Positions 34,015 through 43,942 are shown, counted from the first letter of the stretch. The stretch: 64,000 nt of DNA from Crocinitomicaceae bacterium (GCA_022447585.1 JAKVAR010000014.1:1-64000), one strand, 5' to 3'. A program made the numbers and translations. The notes: generated by a model not told the origin, from the sequence alone.

Positions 34015-34509
34015 TTATATGAATAAGTCTTCCTCTAAGTCTGTAATGTCGATTTCTTCCGTATTTAAGTATTCTAAAATGTCTTCTTCCGAAATTTCAT
34101 CAAATGTAATTGAAGGTTCTTCATGAGTCATTTTGACTTCTTTTAAGGTTTCAGTTTGATCAGTTTCATCAAGCGTCGATTCTGGAATAGACTCTATGAA
34201 CAAATCTATATCGAAATCCTGAATATTATCATCTATGTATTCAAAAATTTCAATCTTTTCGATGTTATTAAAGGCAAGAAGCGCTGGTGTTTCAATCTCT
34301 GTCGAATTATTAAGTCTTAGAACAGAGAAAAGTATAATTCCGATAGCCGCTGCTGAAGTCATCCAAAATGTTGGTTTCTTATAAATCGGGATAACTATTG
34401 TTTTATTCTCACTAAGGATTTTATCCGCAAGCCCAGAAAAATAGTCTGCTGACGGCTCTTCAGGTTTAACTGACTTAATAAAGTCAAATATGTCTTTTTC
34501 GTTTTTCAT
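34015..34509 (-). CDS. Acidic single-pass membrane protein, possible anti-sigma factor
   Basis: 164 residues. The N-terminal cytoplasmic part (MKNEKDIFDFIKSVKPEEPSADYFSGLADKIL) and one transmembrane helix (about 49-65, PTFWMTSAAAIGIILFSVLRL) are followed by a very acidic tail (about 70-164) with many D/E residues (IEIFEYIDDNIQDFDIDLFIES, ITDLEEDLFI). This size, topology and position right after an ECF sigma gene suggest an anti-sigma factor, although no zinc-binding HxxxCxxC motif is present. This is a position-based inference. Confidence 0.65.
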   Translation of the reverse strand: MKNEKDIFDFIKSVKPEEPSADYFSGLADKILSENKTIVIPIYKKPTFWMTSAAAIGIILFSVLRLNNSTEIETPALLAFNNIEKIEIFEYIDDNIQDFDIDLFIESIPESTLDETDQTETLKEVKMTHEEPSITFDEISEEDILEYLNTEEIDITDLEEDLFI

Positions 34510-34531
34510 TCTATTTCTTAGATAGTTGAGA

Positions 34532-35098
34532 CTACTGATGGTTTAATTCGTTTAGAATAAATTTTTGAATTTTTTGTTTTGCAATGTGAAAGCTCGCTTT
34601 TAGTGCTCCTTCGCTTGTTGATAATTGAGCAGAAATTTCGGAATATTTCATCTCATCAAAATATTTTAGTTGAAATATGATGGCTTGCTTTTCAGGCAGC
34701 GAGTCAATGGCTTTCTGTAATAATTCAAGAATTTTCTCAGGGGTTGAGCCATCCAATATATCGTACCCACTTATAATTTCTAGGGTAGGCGGGTCAATGT
34801 CAATTCCGGATCTTCTTTTTTCCTTTTCGATATAGTTTAGCGTTTCGTTTCTTGCGATACGATAAATCCATGTATATAATGAAGAGTCCTGATTAAATCC
34901 ATCAAGATTTTGATAGATTTTAATCAGGACATTTTGTAAGACATCATTTGTTAACTCATGGCTACGCGTTATACGTCTTATCTGACTGTATAATTTTTCT
35001 CCATAGTTAGAAACAATAGCTTTGAAGGCAATGTCAATATGTTTTCCACCTCGATTAAATAATTCAATTATATGTTTATCATCAAGGGGTTTACTCAT
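34532..35098 (-). CDS. ECF-type RNA polymerase sigma factor
   Basis: 188 residues. Region 2 is YGEKLYSQIRRITRSHELTNDVLQNVLIKIYQNLDGFNQDSSLYTWIYRIARNETLNYIEKEKRR (about 30-95), and region 4 is LPEKQAIIFQLKYFDEMKYSEISAQLSTSEGALKASFHIAKQKI (about 140-182), the HTH that contacts the -35 element. It directs RNA polymerase to a stress-type regulon, probably under control of the membrane protein downstream (34015). It starts 3 bases after the stop of the transketolase C-terminal gene, so it may share the transketolase transcript. Confidence 0.92.
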   Translation of the reverse strand: MSKPLDDKHIIELFNRGGKHIDIAFKAIVSNYGEKLYSQIRRITRSHELTNDVLQNVLIKIYQNLDGFNQDSSLYTWIYRIARNETLNYIEKEKRRSGIDIDPPTLEIISGYDILDGSTPEKILELLQKAIDSLPEKQAIIFQLKYFDEMKYSEISAQLSTSEGALKASFHIAKQKIQKFILNELNHQ

Positions 35099-35101
35099 AA
35101 T

Positions 35102-36064
35102 TTATTTTCGCGCAATTACTTTTATAGCAGCTTCAATAATGTTTGGAGTGTCAATGTTATATTTTGTCAGTAAGTCTTCTGGCTTACCACTTTCTCCAAA
35201 GCTATCGTCTACAGCAACGTATTCTTGAGGAACAGCATTGTTTCTAGCTAATACTTGAGCAACTGAATCACCAAGACCACCATTCATCATGTGCTCTTCT
35301 GCTGTTACAACGCATCCTGTTTTGGCTACGCTTTCTAAGACAGCTTTCGCATCTAAAGGTTTAATCGTATGCATATTAATTACTTCTGCAGAAATTCCTT
35401 TTGATTGCAGTTCTTTTGCCGCCTCAATCGATTTCCATACTAAGTGTCCACAAGCTATAATAGAAACGTCAGTACCTTCAATGATTTTATCTGCAACGCC
35501 TACTTTGAATTCCGCATCTGGTTTAACGAAGATTGGAACTGATGGACGACCGAACCTTAAGTAAACTGGTCCTGCATGATCTGCAATAGCAATTGTTGCT
35601 TGTTTCGTTTGGTTAAAGTCGCATGGGACAACAACGGTCATGTTTGGAAGCATTTTCATCATTCCAATGTCTTCCAGAACTTGGTGCGTTGCACCATCTT
35701 CCCCTAAAGTCAATCCAGCATGTGAGGCACAAATTTTTACGTTTTTCTGAGAATATGCGATTGATTGGCGAATTTGGTCATAAACTCGGCTTGTAGAAAA
35801 GTTTGCAAAAGTACCCGTATAAGGGATTTTACCTCCTATCGTCATTCCTGCAGCCATTCCCATCATGTTTGCCTCAGCAATCCCTACTTGGAAAAAACGT
35901 TCAGGGAATTCGTTTTCGAATCCATTCATTTTTAACGATCCTGTTAAATCAGCGCATAATGCAACAACGTCATTATTAAGCTTCCCTATTTCTAAAAGTC
36001 CTTCTCCAAATCCAGAGCGCGTGTCTTTTTTACCTAATACTTCAATGTCGATTTTATCGGTCAT
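35102..36064 (-). CDS. Transketolase, C-terminal subunit (split type)
   Basis: 320 residues corresponding to the pyrimidine-binding and C-terminal domains of transketolase. Features are [30 protein letters not shown] (about residues 78-107, with the TPP-glutamate region), [21 protein letters not shown] and PVYLRFGRP. The matching N-terminal subunit is at 37416..38258. Split transketolases are common in this phylum and act in the pentose-phosphate pathway or in DXP-like carbon transfer. Here a vWA gene separates the two halves, overlapping this gene's start by 4 bases. Confidence 0.92.
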   Translation of the reverse strand: MTDKIDIEVLGKKDTRSGFGEGLLEIGKLNNDVVALCADLTGSLKMNGFENEFPERFFQVGIAEANMMGMAAGMTIGGKIPYTGTFANFSTSRVYDQIRQSIAYSQKNVKICASHAGLTLGEDGATHQVLEDIGMMKMLPNMTVVVPCDFNQTKQATIAIADHAGPVYLRFGRPSVPIFVKPDAEFKVGVADKIIEGTDVSIIACGHLVWKSIEAAKELQSKGISAEVINMHTIKPLDAKAVLESVAKTGCVVTAEEHMMNGGLGDSVAQVLARNNAVPQEYVAVDDSFGESGKPEDLLTKYNIDTPNIIEAAIKVIARK

Positions 36065-37413
36065 AACTTTAATGATATCGTTTTGTTTGAATTTATTCTA
36101 AAAGTTTTCTCCAACGTATAAGTTGATGATTTTAGTTTTTTCTGTCTGTAAACCAGTTTGTATTCACCCGGTTGTAGTTGCCAAGTATCAGTTTTGCTAC
36201 CATCTTTCAAGTTGCAAACCCAGTCCCAAGTCCCATTGCTATTTTCTGTGAATATTTGTCCTACAATTCCATTTCCCGCCGTATATCGGATAATTCCGGG
36301 TGCTTGAATATCAAGGTGAGTTGTTTTACTTTGATTGATATCTGCGGTAATATATATCCTAGGTAGGGTAAGTATTTCAACATCATATTTTCCAACAATG
36401 TACTTGTCAATTTCGCCAATTTTCTGCGTGTTAAGCGTTATATTTTTTCCAGCTTTCATAATTCGAGCTTCGAATTGGTATGGTTTAGCTGCATTTAAAA
36501 AGCGTACCTTTAAACTTCCTTGCGGCGAGTCCGCAACGATCGTATTGTGCTGGTTTCGCTTTATTTCAATGTTATTTTTGAATACCCTTGGAGTTGTGTT
36601 GACTACCAGGTCATATTTGTATTGAGGGTCTAAAATTAATGTGTCAGGATTGCCAAATTTATTTAATGTATGTGTATAGGTGTATTTAAGTTCATTTGTT
36701 CCAGATTTGTATAAGAACATGGTTACATTTGTCTCAGATGGAGTACCGTAAACATCGTTGAGGTTGATTTGAGCAGTTGTATTCAAAAGGGCCTTCGCGA
36801 CAACTGTTTTTAGGACTTGCTCGAAAGTTGACTTTGTTTCAGCATCTGCATAGGTTCCAATGCATTTGAATTTTTCTAAGTAAGAAAGATCCATGCCTAA
36901 CCCAATAACAAAAGGTGTTACTTTGACTCCTTTATCCTTTAGTTTTCTAGCGATAACGCAAGGGTCGTTATCACATGCTTCTAGACCATCTGTTATAAGA
37001 ATGATAATATTTCGAGATCTATTGTCGGGGAAATCTCCAGCTGCTGCCTCTAATGATCTAGCGATTGGAGTTGTTCCCTTTGCATAAATCGATTTTATTC
37101 TTGTTTTTACTTGATTAAAATTGTCCCTTCTAAAAGGCACTTCAAGTTTTGTGTCGTTGCAATCTTGAAATGTTGCAGTAATAGGAGATTGATGCCCATA
37201 TACTCTTAAACCTATTTCCAGGTTTTCGACATCATGTAAATCATCAACAGTTTTAGCTAAAAGTTCTTTTGCCGCTTCAATTCTAGTTTGCTCTCCCCAT
37301 TTTGCATTCATACTATTGGAAGCATCGAGAATAAATAATATTCGCGTTAAATCTTCCTGTCCGAAACTAATCGCACTAAGAAGCGTAAATGCTATGAGTA
37401 TGAATTTTTTCAT
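36061..37413 (-). CDS. Exported von Willebrand factor A domain protein
   Basis: 450 residues. Signal peptide ([19 protein letters not shown]) followed by a vWA domain with the MIDAS motif [13 protein letters not shown] (about 28-40), [34 protein letters not shown] (about 115-148) and a C-terminal beta-rich part (about 200-450; [27 protein letters not shown]). The MIDAS residues DxSxS and the downstream T/D are present, so metal-dependent binding is likely. It is exported, so a direct role with cytosolic transketolase is unlikely. It overlaps the transketolase C gene by 4 bases and follows the N gene by 2 bases, so the three are co-translated or co-transcribed. Confidence 0.88.
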   Translation of the reverse strand: MKKFILIAFTLLSAISFGQEDLTRILFILDASNSMNAKWGEQTRIEAAKELLAKTVDDLHDVENLEIGLRVYGHQSPITATFQDCNDTKLEVPFRRDNFNQVKTRIKSIYAKGTTPIARSLEAAAGDFPDNRSRNIIILITDGLEACDNDPCVIARKLKDKGVKVTPFVIGLGMDLSYLEKFKCIGTYADAETKSTFEQVLKTVVAKALLNTTAQINLNDVYGTPSETNVTMFLYKSGTNELKYTYTHTLNKFGNPDTLILDPQYKYDLVVNTTPRVFKNNIEIKRNQHNTIVADSPQGSLKVRFLNAAKPYQFEARIMKAGKNITLNTQKIGEIDKYIVGKYDVEILTLPRIYITADINQSKTTHLDIQAPGIIRYTAGNGIVGQIFTENSNGTWDWVCNLKDGSKTDTWQLQPGEYKLVYRQKKLKSSTYTLEKTFRINSNKTISLKL

Positions 37414-37415
37414 TT

Positions 37416-38258
37416 TTAGTAATCCCCTAATGTCTCTTCTAATTGGTTTAGAGCACTTTCAAGTTGTTCTGCATTTGGAGCAGCTCCGTGCCATTTATGA
37501 GTCCCCATCATGTAATCAACTCCTTGCCCCATTTCTGTCTTCATTATAATTACAATTGGCTTTCCATTCCCTGTTAAACCTTTTGCTTTATCCATAGTTG
37601 ATTTGATTTCATCGATGTTGTGTCCATCCATTTCAAGTACTTCCCATCCAAAAGCTTGCCACTTTTGAGTAAGGTTACCTAACGAAAGAACATCATCACA
37701 GTCTCCATCTATTTGGCGACCGTTATAATCAACTGTAGCAATTAAGTTATCAACTTTATTTGCGGCAGCATACATAGCAGCTTCCCAAATTTGTCCTTCT
37801 TGTAATTCACCATCTCCATGAAGTGTGTATACAATATTGTTTTCTCCATTTAGTTTTTTTGTCTCAGCTGCGCCGAGAGCGCATGAAAGGCCTTGTCCTA
37901 AAGATCCAGAAGCCATACGAACTCCGGGAAGTCCTTTGTCTGTTGATGGGTGTCCTTGAAGTTTACTTCCCATTCTTCTAAAACCGCTTAAATCGGAAAT
38001 AGGAAAGTATCCTACTCTTGCAAGAACACTATACAACACAGGAGATATGTGGCCATTTGACAAGAAAAAAACATCCTCGTTTAAAGCGTCCATTTTAAAC
38101 TCTTTTGGGTTGTGTTGCATTTGTTCAAAATACAGAACCGTTAAAAAGTCTGCACAACCTAAAGACCCACCAGGGTGACCAGAACTAACTGCTGATACCA
38201 TTCTAACAATATCTCTTCTAACTTGTGATGCTATGTTTTGTAATTCTTGCGTTTCCAT
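37416..38258 (-). CDS. Transketolase, N-terminal (TPP-binding) subunit
   Basis: 280 residues. SSGHPGGSLGCADFLTVLYFEQM (about residues 25-47), NGHISPVLYSVLARVGYF, MASGSLGQGLSCALGAA and the thiamine diphosphate motif GDGELQEGQIWEAAMYAAANKVDNLIATVDYN (about 149-180) are all present. Together with the C-terminal subunit at 35102..36064 it forms the full enzyme. This is the first gene of a minus-strand run that continues through the vWA, transketolase C, sigma, membrane, sensor-like and aminotransferase genes. Confidence 0.93.
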   Translation of the reverse strand: METQELQNIASQVRRDIVRMVSAVSSGHPGGSLGCADFLTVLYFEQMQHNPKEFKMDALNEDVFFLSNGHISPVLYSVLARVGYFPISDLSGFRRMGSKLQGHPSTDKGLPGVRMASGSLGQGLSCALGAAETKKLNGENNIVYTLHGDGELQEGQIWEAAMYAAANKVDNLIATVDYNGRQIDGDCDDVLSLGNLTQKWQAFGWEVLEMDGHNIDEIKSTMDKAKGLTGNGKPIVIIMKTEMGQGVDYMMGTHKWHGAAPNAEQLESALNQLEETLGDY

Positions 38259-38589
38259 ATGCCTTTTTTGAATGCTATTTTATATAGGTGCAAAATTAAG
38301 TTTTATTATTAAAAATAGTTAAGCTAATTCTATTTGTTTATCATCAATTTAAGCTTGTTATAAACAATATCATATTGTTAATTAGTTGATTTGGTTACGA
38401 ATTCGATCTTAGAATTTCTTGAATTACAATAAATCTTGTACCTCTGAAGCTAACCTTTCTGATATTTTCGTAATTTTAACAATCTTTGAAAGGGAGTGTT
38501 ATAAAAAAAACACTTTTTTTTAGAGTTTGAACAACTTATCATGAGCTTTGTTCGTCTTACACCAAAGAACTAAATTTTAAATAGATTTT
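38259..38589. other. 331-base divergent promoter region
   Basis: On the minus strand TAATTTTG at 38291-38298 is a perfect -7 element, about 33 bases before the transketolase N start, and is the likely promoter of that operon. On the plus strand a short hairpin (AGTGTT at 38495-38500 with AACACT at 38509-38514) followed by eight T residues resembles an intrinsic terminator or attenuator about 70 bases before the plus-strand gene at 38590. No gene was found in the interval. Confidence 0.45.
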
Positions 38590-38949
38590 ATGAAATTAAT
38601 TTCAATCGTACTTATGAGCATTTGTTGCTCATTTGTCAGTTTCTCGCAAGAACTAGATTCAAGGTTGCTAGAGCGCTACTCTTCTTTGGAGCTTGCGGAA
38701 TTGGCAAAGGATAATCCTGCGGAGTATAAATTCTTAGTGCATGCTCTAGATAACGCCATTTACATAATAGATTTACCCAAAGGAAAGGAGGTTGAATTAG
38801 AGTCAATTGAAATTAAAGGTAAAGAATTGAATTTTATTGATTTAGGCCTATCTATTGAAGATAGAACTCAACATTTCAAAGTGATAGGAGAGGATAAATT
38901 ACTCGTAGTTAAATCTAGACATCTATTAAACTTGAACTTAAATAAATAA
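38590..38949 (+). CDS. Small exported protein of unknown function
   Basis: 119 residues with a signal peptide MKLISIVLMSICCSFVSFSQ. The mature part (ELDSRLLERYSSLELAELAKDNPAEYKFLVHALDNAIYI) starts helical and ends in short beta strands (VELESIEIKGKELNFIDLGLSI ... KLLVVKSRHLLNLNL). Proteins of this size with LLERYSxxELxxLxxxNPxEYxFLxxALxNA are seen next to CHU_C/T9SS cargo genes in Bacteroidota; here the large secreted protein follows after 5 bases. No function is known. Confidence 0.75.
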   Translation: MKLISIVLMSICCSFVSFSQELDSRLLERYSSLELAELAKDNPAEYKFLVHALDNAIYIIDLPKGKEVELESIEIKGKELNFIDLGLSIEDRTQHFKVIGEDKLLVVKSRHLLNLNLNK

Positions 38950-38954
38950 GAATT

Positions 38955-41387
38955 ATGATGAGATATAATTTTTTAGTTTTAATCATTGTGTGCGGATTCA
39001 TAAATATGTTGAATGCACAAATGTTGATTACAGATGCTGATTTTGATGCGACTAATCCACTTGACTGCGCTACTATAGCCGGAGGTTTGCCTGCGGGGGG
39101 AGCGACGAATTTTACAGATGGACCAACTAACTATTCCTCAAATATGAATGATACAATAGTTTTTTGTCCAGATTTATCTCAAGGATCTAAGGTTGGTATT
39201 TCTTTTGGAACTAATATTGGTTTCGAATGGAATGTTGATGGAACCGATACATTATATGTGTATGACGGAAATAGTACTGCTGCACCTTTAATTGGATCTT
39301 ACAATTCAGTTACTGATCCTTCAAGCTTCTTTGTGCAAGCTTCGTGGAATAATCCGACCGGATGCTTAACATTAGTTTTTGTTTCAGATGGCGCTAATGA
39401 AGGAACAGGATGGGTTGCAAATGTTTCTTGTGGAAATCCATTTCAACCATTTGAACCCCATTTAGAGGCTTATATTAATGGTGTTGGTACTGATGCAATC
39501 AACCCTTCTGATACAGGTTATGTAGATGTTTGTTTTGGAGATTCGATTTTATTTATTGCTAAACCTGATTTCCCGAATTCATTCGAGACTAATGGTTTTG
39601 GATATGAACAAAATGTTGAAAATTGTAGTTTTAACTGGACTATAAGTAATGTAGGTCAATTCACAAATGATAGTTTATGGTTCACACCTCCCGCTAGAAC
39701 AGGTTACTATCTAGACCTAAGAATTACAGATGTTTTTCCACTAAATGATAGAATTACTTGTAAAGTGAGAGTATCTCAATTGCCAAATTTTACCGGTACT
39801 GGCCCTATGGAAGATACGGTTTGCATGGGCATGAATACAAGTTTAGTAGGAGGTGTTACTGCAACAGATACTGTAGGGATTGATATACCCGTTGGATCAT
39901 TAGATATTGGAGGAGTTTTTGCTGAGTTAACCGCTCTTCCTGATGGTAATGGGGTTCAATATGATTCCGATATTGGATTTGCAGGTTTTGGAGATGCAGT
40001 TATCACAAGTGTAAATGATATTGAGCAATTATGTATTGATATCGAACATTCTTACTTGGGAGATTTAGAAATTTCTCTTACCTGTCCAAATGGAACATCG
40101 GTTTCATTGGTTAATGCGTATACTGGTGCGGGTGAAATGACTGCTGGAGGATGTGCGGGAGGAGGAGTCGCTTTAGGGAATGATACGGATGTTGATGGTG
40201 GAGTTCCTGGTTCTCCGGTATGGACTTACTGCTTCTCTGAGTTAAACGCAACTTTAGGGACGATTTGTAATGAATTAGGTAACACTGTGGTTAATGACTA
40301 TGGAAATAATTCTATAGACCCAGCTGGGGTATATCTTCCTGATGGCGGTTTTACCCCGTTAATTGGTTGTCCAATTAGTGGTCCTTGGACTATTACAGTG
40401 CAGGATAATCAAGGTATTGATGATGGTTACATTTTTCAGTGGGGGATTGATTTTAATGCCGCTCTTTATCCGGAGCCAGAGGGGTATCAGAATTCTGTGG
40501 TTTCAGAGGATTGGCAGGATCATCCTACAATCATTTCAGGACAAAATGATACTTTATTAGTAGTTCAACCTGATTCTCCGGGATATTCATATTACGTTTA
40601 TGAAATAACAGATGATTTTGGGTGTGATTATGATACAACGGTAGCTCTTTATGCTTTGCCTCAGCCAATAATCTTTAGTGATACCATTGGGTGTAATCTT
40701 GGTTATTTTGTGAATGGTACAGAATCTTATAATGGCGGTACTTGGTCAGCTTCGGATACTGCTATTTCTTTTTCGCCAAGTGCAGATGTAGAGAATCCAG
40801 CAATTTATACTTCGACACCGGGTGTATATACGATTACATTTACGGATAATGCCTGTAATACTGCTGTTACTGCCGAAATTGATTACCCTCCATATCCTTA
40901 TACCTATTTTACAGATACTACTTTGTGTAATGGTGTTATTTATAACCTAACGGCTCCAAATACAAATGAGTATGAAACCACATATCAATGGGTCAATGGG
41001 CCGGCAGGTGAAACTATTAGTATTTCTGAACCTGGAACTTATACAGTACAGATGAGCAATATTTGTCATTCTGGACAAGACTCAATTGTTGTTGATTATA
41101 GGTTATGTGATATTGATGCTCCAAATGTACTTTCATTAGCAGAAGGTTCGCAGAATTCTTTATGGTATGTTAAAGCGGAAGGTTTAGCAAGCTTTAATTT
41201 GACAATAACGAATCGTTGGGGGAATGTTGTCTATGAGTGTAACAATTCAGATGGAACATGTTATTGGGATGGTAGAAATAAAGGAGGGCTTTTCGTGGAA
41301 GCAGGTACTTATTTTTACATTATTGATGCAACTATTGAAGGTGGAGAAGAGTTACAGAAACATGGTTTCTTAGAAGTTCTTCGTTAA
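38955..41387 (+). CDS. Large secreted protein with CUB-like, P-domain and CHU_C C-terminal domains
   Basis: 810 residues. Signal peptide (MMRYNFLVLIIVCGFINMLNAQ), a CUB-like domain (about 55-160: NMNDTIVFCPDLSQGSKVGISFG, DTLYVYDGNSTAAPLIGSYN), a proprotein-convertase P-domain (about 305-500: DIEQLCIDIEHSYLGDLEISLTCPNG ... GPWTITVQDNQGIDDGYIFQWGIDF), and a gliding-associated C-terminal domain (FNLTITNRWGNVVYECNN ... CYWDGRNKGGLFVEAGTYFYIIDATIEGG, about 738-800) that serves as a T9SS export signal. No protease catalytic domain is visible even though P-domains normally follow one. It probably acts as a surface adhesin or binding scaffold. Confidence 0.88.
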   Translation: MMRYNFLVLIIVCGFINMLNAQMLITDADFDATNPLDCATIAGGLPAGGATNFTDGPTNYSSNMNDTIVFCPDLSQGSKVGISFGTNIGFEWNVDGTDTLYVYDGNSTAAPLIGSYNSVTDPSSFFVQASWNNPTGCLTLVFVSDGANEGTGWVANVSCGNPFQPFEPHLEAYINGVGTDAINPSDTGYVDVCFGDSILFIAKPDFPNSFETNGFGYEQNVENCSFNWTISNVGQFTNDSLWFTPPARTGYYLDLRITDVFPLNDRITCKVRVSQLPNFTGTGPMEDTVCMGMNTSLVGGVTATDTVGIDIPVGSLDIGGVFAELTALPDGNGVQYDSDIGFAGFGDAVITSVNDIEQLCIDIEHSYLGDLEISLTCPNGTSVSLVNAYTGAGEMTAGGCAGGGVALGNDTDVDGGVPGSPVWTYCFSELNATLGTICNELGNTVVNDYGNNSIDPAGVYLPDGGFTPLIGCPISGPWTITVQDNQGIDDGYIFQWGIDFNAALYPEPEGYQNSVVSEDWQDHPTIISGQNDTLLVVQPDSPGYSYYVYEITDDFGCDYDTTVALYALPQPIIFSDTIGCNLGYFVNGTESYNGGTWSASDTAISFSPSADVENPAIYTSTPGVYTITFTDNACNTAVTAEIDYPPYPYTYFTDTTLCNGVIYNLTAPNTNEYETTYQWVNGPAGETISISEPGTYTVQMSNICHSGQDSIVVDYRLCDIDAPNVLSLAEGSQNSLWYVKAEGLASFNLTITNRWGNVVYECNNSDGTCYWDGRNKGGLFVEAGTYFYIIDATIEGGEELQKHGFLEVLR

Positions 41388-41403
41388 ATAAAATAATTTT
41401 AAA

Positions 41404-41443
41404 TAGACAAAAAGGGTGGCCAATTGGTTACCCTTTTTGTCTA
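41404..41443. terminator. Strong hairpin terminator after the CHU_C gene
   Basis: Fourteen consecutive base pairs (41404-41417 with 41430-41443), containing an A run on one side and a T run on the other, around a 12-base loop. It lies 16 bases after the CHU_C protein stop and before gapdh, and would work in both directions. Confidence 0.85.
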
Positions 41444-41499
41444 TAGATGATTAATATTTTCAATTCATCATTACTTTTATATAAATCAACATATTCAAA

Positions 41500-42489
41500 A
41501 TGAAAAAAATTGGTGTTAACGGCTTTGGTCGTATAGGAAGATATTTTACTCGAATGGCGTTAGATAATTCTAATATCGACATTGCTGTAGTAAATGATTT
41601 AGCAGATATCAATACCCTTGCTCATTTGTTTAAGTACGATAGTGTACATGGAAAATTAAAACACGAGTTTGTGGTTGAAGGAAGTAAGATTCTTTTTTCT
41701 AATGGGAAAGAGATTTGTTTTATTTCGGAGCGAAATCCAGAAAACATTAATTGGTCAGACTTTGATGTCGAGATTGTGTTGGAGGCGACAGGTGTTTTCC
41801 GAACTAAAGAGTTAGCCTCTAAACATTTACTCGGAGGAGCAAGTAAAGTTGTGATTTCTGCTCCTCCTAAAGATGTAGAAACAAGAACAGTTGTTCTGGG
41901 GGTAAATGATGATTTGTTAGAAGATACCGATATTGTTGTATCGAATGCGTCCTGTACAACAAATTCTGCGGCACCTATGGTCATGGTCATGAAAGAGCTC
42001 TGTGAGATTCAAAGTGCATTTATAACAACAGTTCATAGTTATACTTCTGATCAAAGATTGCATGATGCCCCTCACGTTGATTTAAGAAGGGCTAGGGCGG
42101 CAGCTGAATCAATTGTACCAACAACAACTGGAGCGGCTAAAGCATTATCTAAAATCTTTCCGGAGCTAGAAGGGCATATTGGTGGTTGTGGTATTCGTGT
42201 TCCAGTTCCGAATGGATCAATGACAGACCTTACTTTCGTAGTGAAAAATCCGCCTTCAGAAGAAGAGATTAACAATGCAATGAAGAAAGCTTCTAAGGGG
42301 AGTTTGAAAGGAGTGCTAGCTTACACATCTGACCCAATAGTTTCTGTAGATATCATTGGTGAGTCAAATAGTTGTGTTTTTGATTCTTTATTGACTAGTG
42401 TAATTGGCAATATGGTTAAAGTTGTAGGGTGGTATGATAATGAGGCTGGTTATTCCAATCGACTGATAGAGTTGGTGCAAAAATTGTAA
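41500..42489 (+). CDS. gap: Type I glyceraldehyde-3-phosphate dehydrogenase
   Basis: 329 residues. NAD-binding GVNGFGRIGRYFTRMAL at 4-20, the active-site loop SNASCTTNSAAPM (catalytic Cys about 152), SYTSDQRLHDAPHVDLRRARAA and the C-terminal GWYDNEAGYSNRLIELV. It converts glyceraldehyde 3-phosphate to 1,3-bisphosphoglycerate in glycolysis or gluconeogenesis. It follows a strong terminator and precedes the DUF5723 gene by 9 bases. Cofactor preference cannot be decided from the sequence. Confidence 0.95.
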   Translation: MKKIGVNGFGRIGRYFTRMALDNSNIDIAVVNDLADINTLAHLFKYDSVHGKLKHEFVVEGSKILFSNGKEICFISERNPENINWSDFDVEIVLEATGVFRTKELASKHLLGGASKVVISAPPKDVETRTVVLGVNDDLLEDTDIVVSNASCTTNSAAPMVMVMKELCEIQSAFITTVHSYTSDQRLHDAPHVDLRRARAAAESIVPTTTGAAKALSKIFPELEGHIGGCGIRVPVPNGSMTDLTFVVKNPPSEEEINNAMKKASKGSLKGVLAYTSDPIVSVDIIGESNSCVFDSLLTSVIGNMVKVVGWYDNEAGYSNRLIELVQKL

Positions 42490-42498
42490 GAAATTCAA

Positions 42499-43941
42499 AT
42501 GAGGAGTTTTTTACTGTTTGTTATATTGTTTTTTGGATTTCAGAAGAATGTTCTTGCGCAAAATTCCTTTGGATCACTTCATAGTAATTATGCTCCAAGC
42601 AATAGTTTGTATCTGAATCCTTCAAATATGTTAGATGCTAAGGTTTGGTTAGATGTCAATATTGTTGGGGCTGGTACATATATTAATAATGATCTGGTTT
42701 ATTTAAAGAACCGAAAGATATTTAATGTGTTTAGAGATGAGGTATCCATAGAGGAAGATGACATATATTATAATCAGAGTCGAAATAATTACCATGCCTA
42801 TAATAGAACTTTTGCGTCATTGCCAAGTGTTGTCTGGAGCCAAGGCGATCATGCACTTGGTTTGTCTTTCGGGGTTCGGAGTTATACTGGATTAAGGAGA
42901 GTACCAGATTTTGTTACAAATTTCATTGAAAATGGTGTTCCTGATTATACGCAGCAACATGATATAGATTATTCTGTGAAAAACTTGAAGTTAGCATCAA
43001 TTACATTTGGTGAAGCCAAGCTCTCTTATGCATATACTTTCTTAAAAAAGAGAAAGAACATGTTTATGGGGGGTATAAGTGTTTCAAAATTCTTTACAAT
43101 TGCCGGAGGGGCATCGAATGTTTATGAGTTTAATTTTAATGTAGATAATGATTCGGTAATTGATGTTGAGATTTTGAATGCAGATGCGATGTTCACGCCA
43201 GAGCCTATTTTTCATGGGAAAGGAGGCTTGGGATTTGATTTAGGTTTTACATTTCAAAGAATGATACGCAGTGCTGATTATTATTACCCAAATAGTTCAA
43301 GATATGGTTGTCGAAAGAATAATTATAAGTATAAAATTGGAGTTTCAATAATTGATATTGGTTCAGTTAAGTTTGATCAAGGTGATTATTTATTTGCGGG
43401 ATACAATTTTGATGATTTTAATTGGCTAAATTATACTGAGACTGATGTAAATGAGGATAATCCATTAGATTTATTTGAAGAGCAAGAGGCTGATATAACT
43501 CAAGGGACTGTTAAAAGAAAAGAAAAGATTAGACTGCCTACATTTATCTCTGCTCAGTTTGATTATAATTTGTGGGATTCTAGAGTCTATATCAATGGAA
43601 CGGTTATTCAGGGGATTAACACGAGTAAAAGGAGGTTCGGATTAAGGCATGCAAATAGTCTTTCGGTTACTCCCCGATTCGAATCTTACTGGTTTGACTT
43701 TGCTTTACCGTTTAGTATGTATGAGTATCAACATCCTCAATTAGGCGCTAGTATGAGGCTTGGGCCATTAACTATAGGAACAGATAAACTGATCAACTGG
43801 ATTTTTAGGTCTGATGTATATGGCGCAGATATATATGTTTATCTAAAAGTACCTCTACATTATCATCCAAAATGCAGAGATAAAGCCAAGATAAATAAAA
43901 GAGGTTGGAAAGACAGGTCTCCAACAAGGTGCACATACTAA
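42499..43941 (+). CDS. DUF5723 family outer-membrane-type protein
   Basis: 480 residues with a signal peptide (MRSFLLFVILFFGFQKNVLAQ). The opening SLHSNYAPSNSLYLNPSNMLDAKVWLDVNIVGAGTYINNDLVYLK and the later alternating strands (ASITFGEAKLSYAYTF, YKIGVSIIDIGSVKFDQGDYLF, SMRLGPLTIGTDKLINW) match the DUF5723 family of predicted outer-membrane barrel proteins found across Bacteroidota. The strict function is not known. Its stop is 1 base from the stop of the convergent SPOR protein gene, with no room for a terminator. Confidence 0.85.
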   Translation: MRSFLLFVILFFGFQKNVLAQNSFGSLHSNYAPSNSLYLNPSNMLDAKVWLDVNIVGAGTYINNDLVYLKNRKIFNVFRDEVSIEEDDIYYNQSRNNYHAYNRTFASLPSVVWSQGDHALGLSFGVRSYTGLRRVPDFVTNFIENGVPDYTQQHDIDYSVKNLKLASITFGEAKLSYAYTFLKKRKNMFMGGISVSKFFTIAGGASNVYEFNFNVDNDSVIDVEILNADAMFTPEPIFHGKGGLGFDLGFTFQRMIRSADYYYPNSSRYGCRKNNYKYKIGVSIIDIGSVKFDQGDYLFAGYNFDDFNWLNYTETDVNEDNPLDLFEEQEADITQGTVKRKEKIRLPTFISAQFDYNLWDSRVYINGTVIQGINTSKRRFGLRHANSLSVTPRFESYWFDFALPFSMYEYQHPQLGASMRLGPLTIGTDKLINWIFRSDVYGADIYVYLKVPLHYHPKCRDKAKINKRGWKDRSPTRCTY

Positions 43942-43942
43942 C

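Noticed and set aside
35289-35564. Plus-strand ORF inside the transketolase C gene
   Set aside because: Shadow in another frame; the opposite-strand gene is strongly supported.
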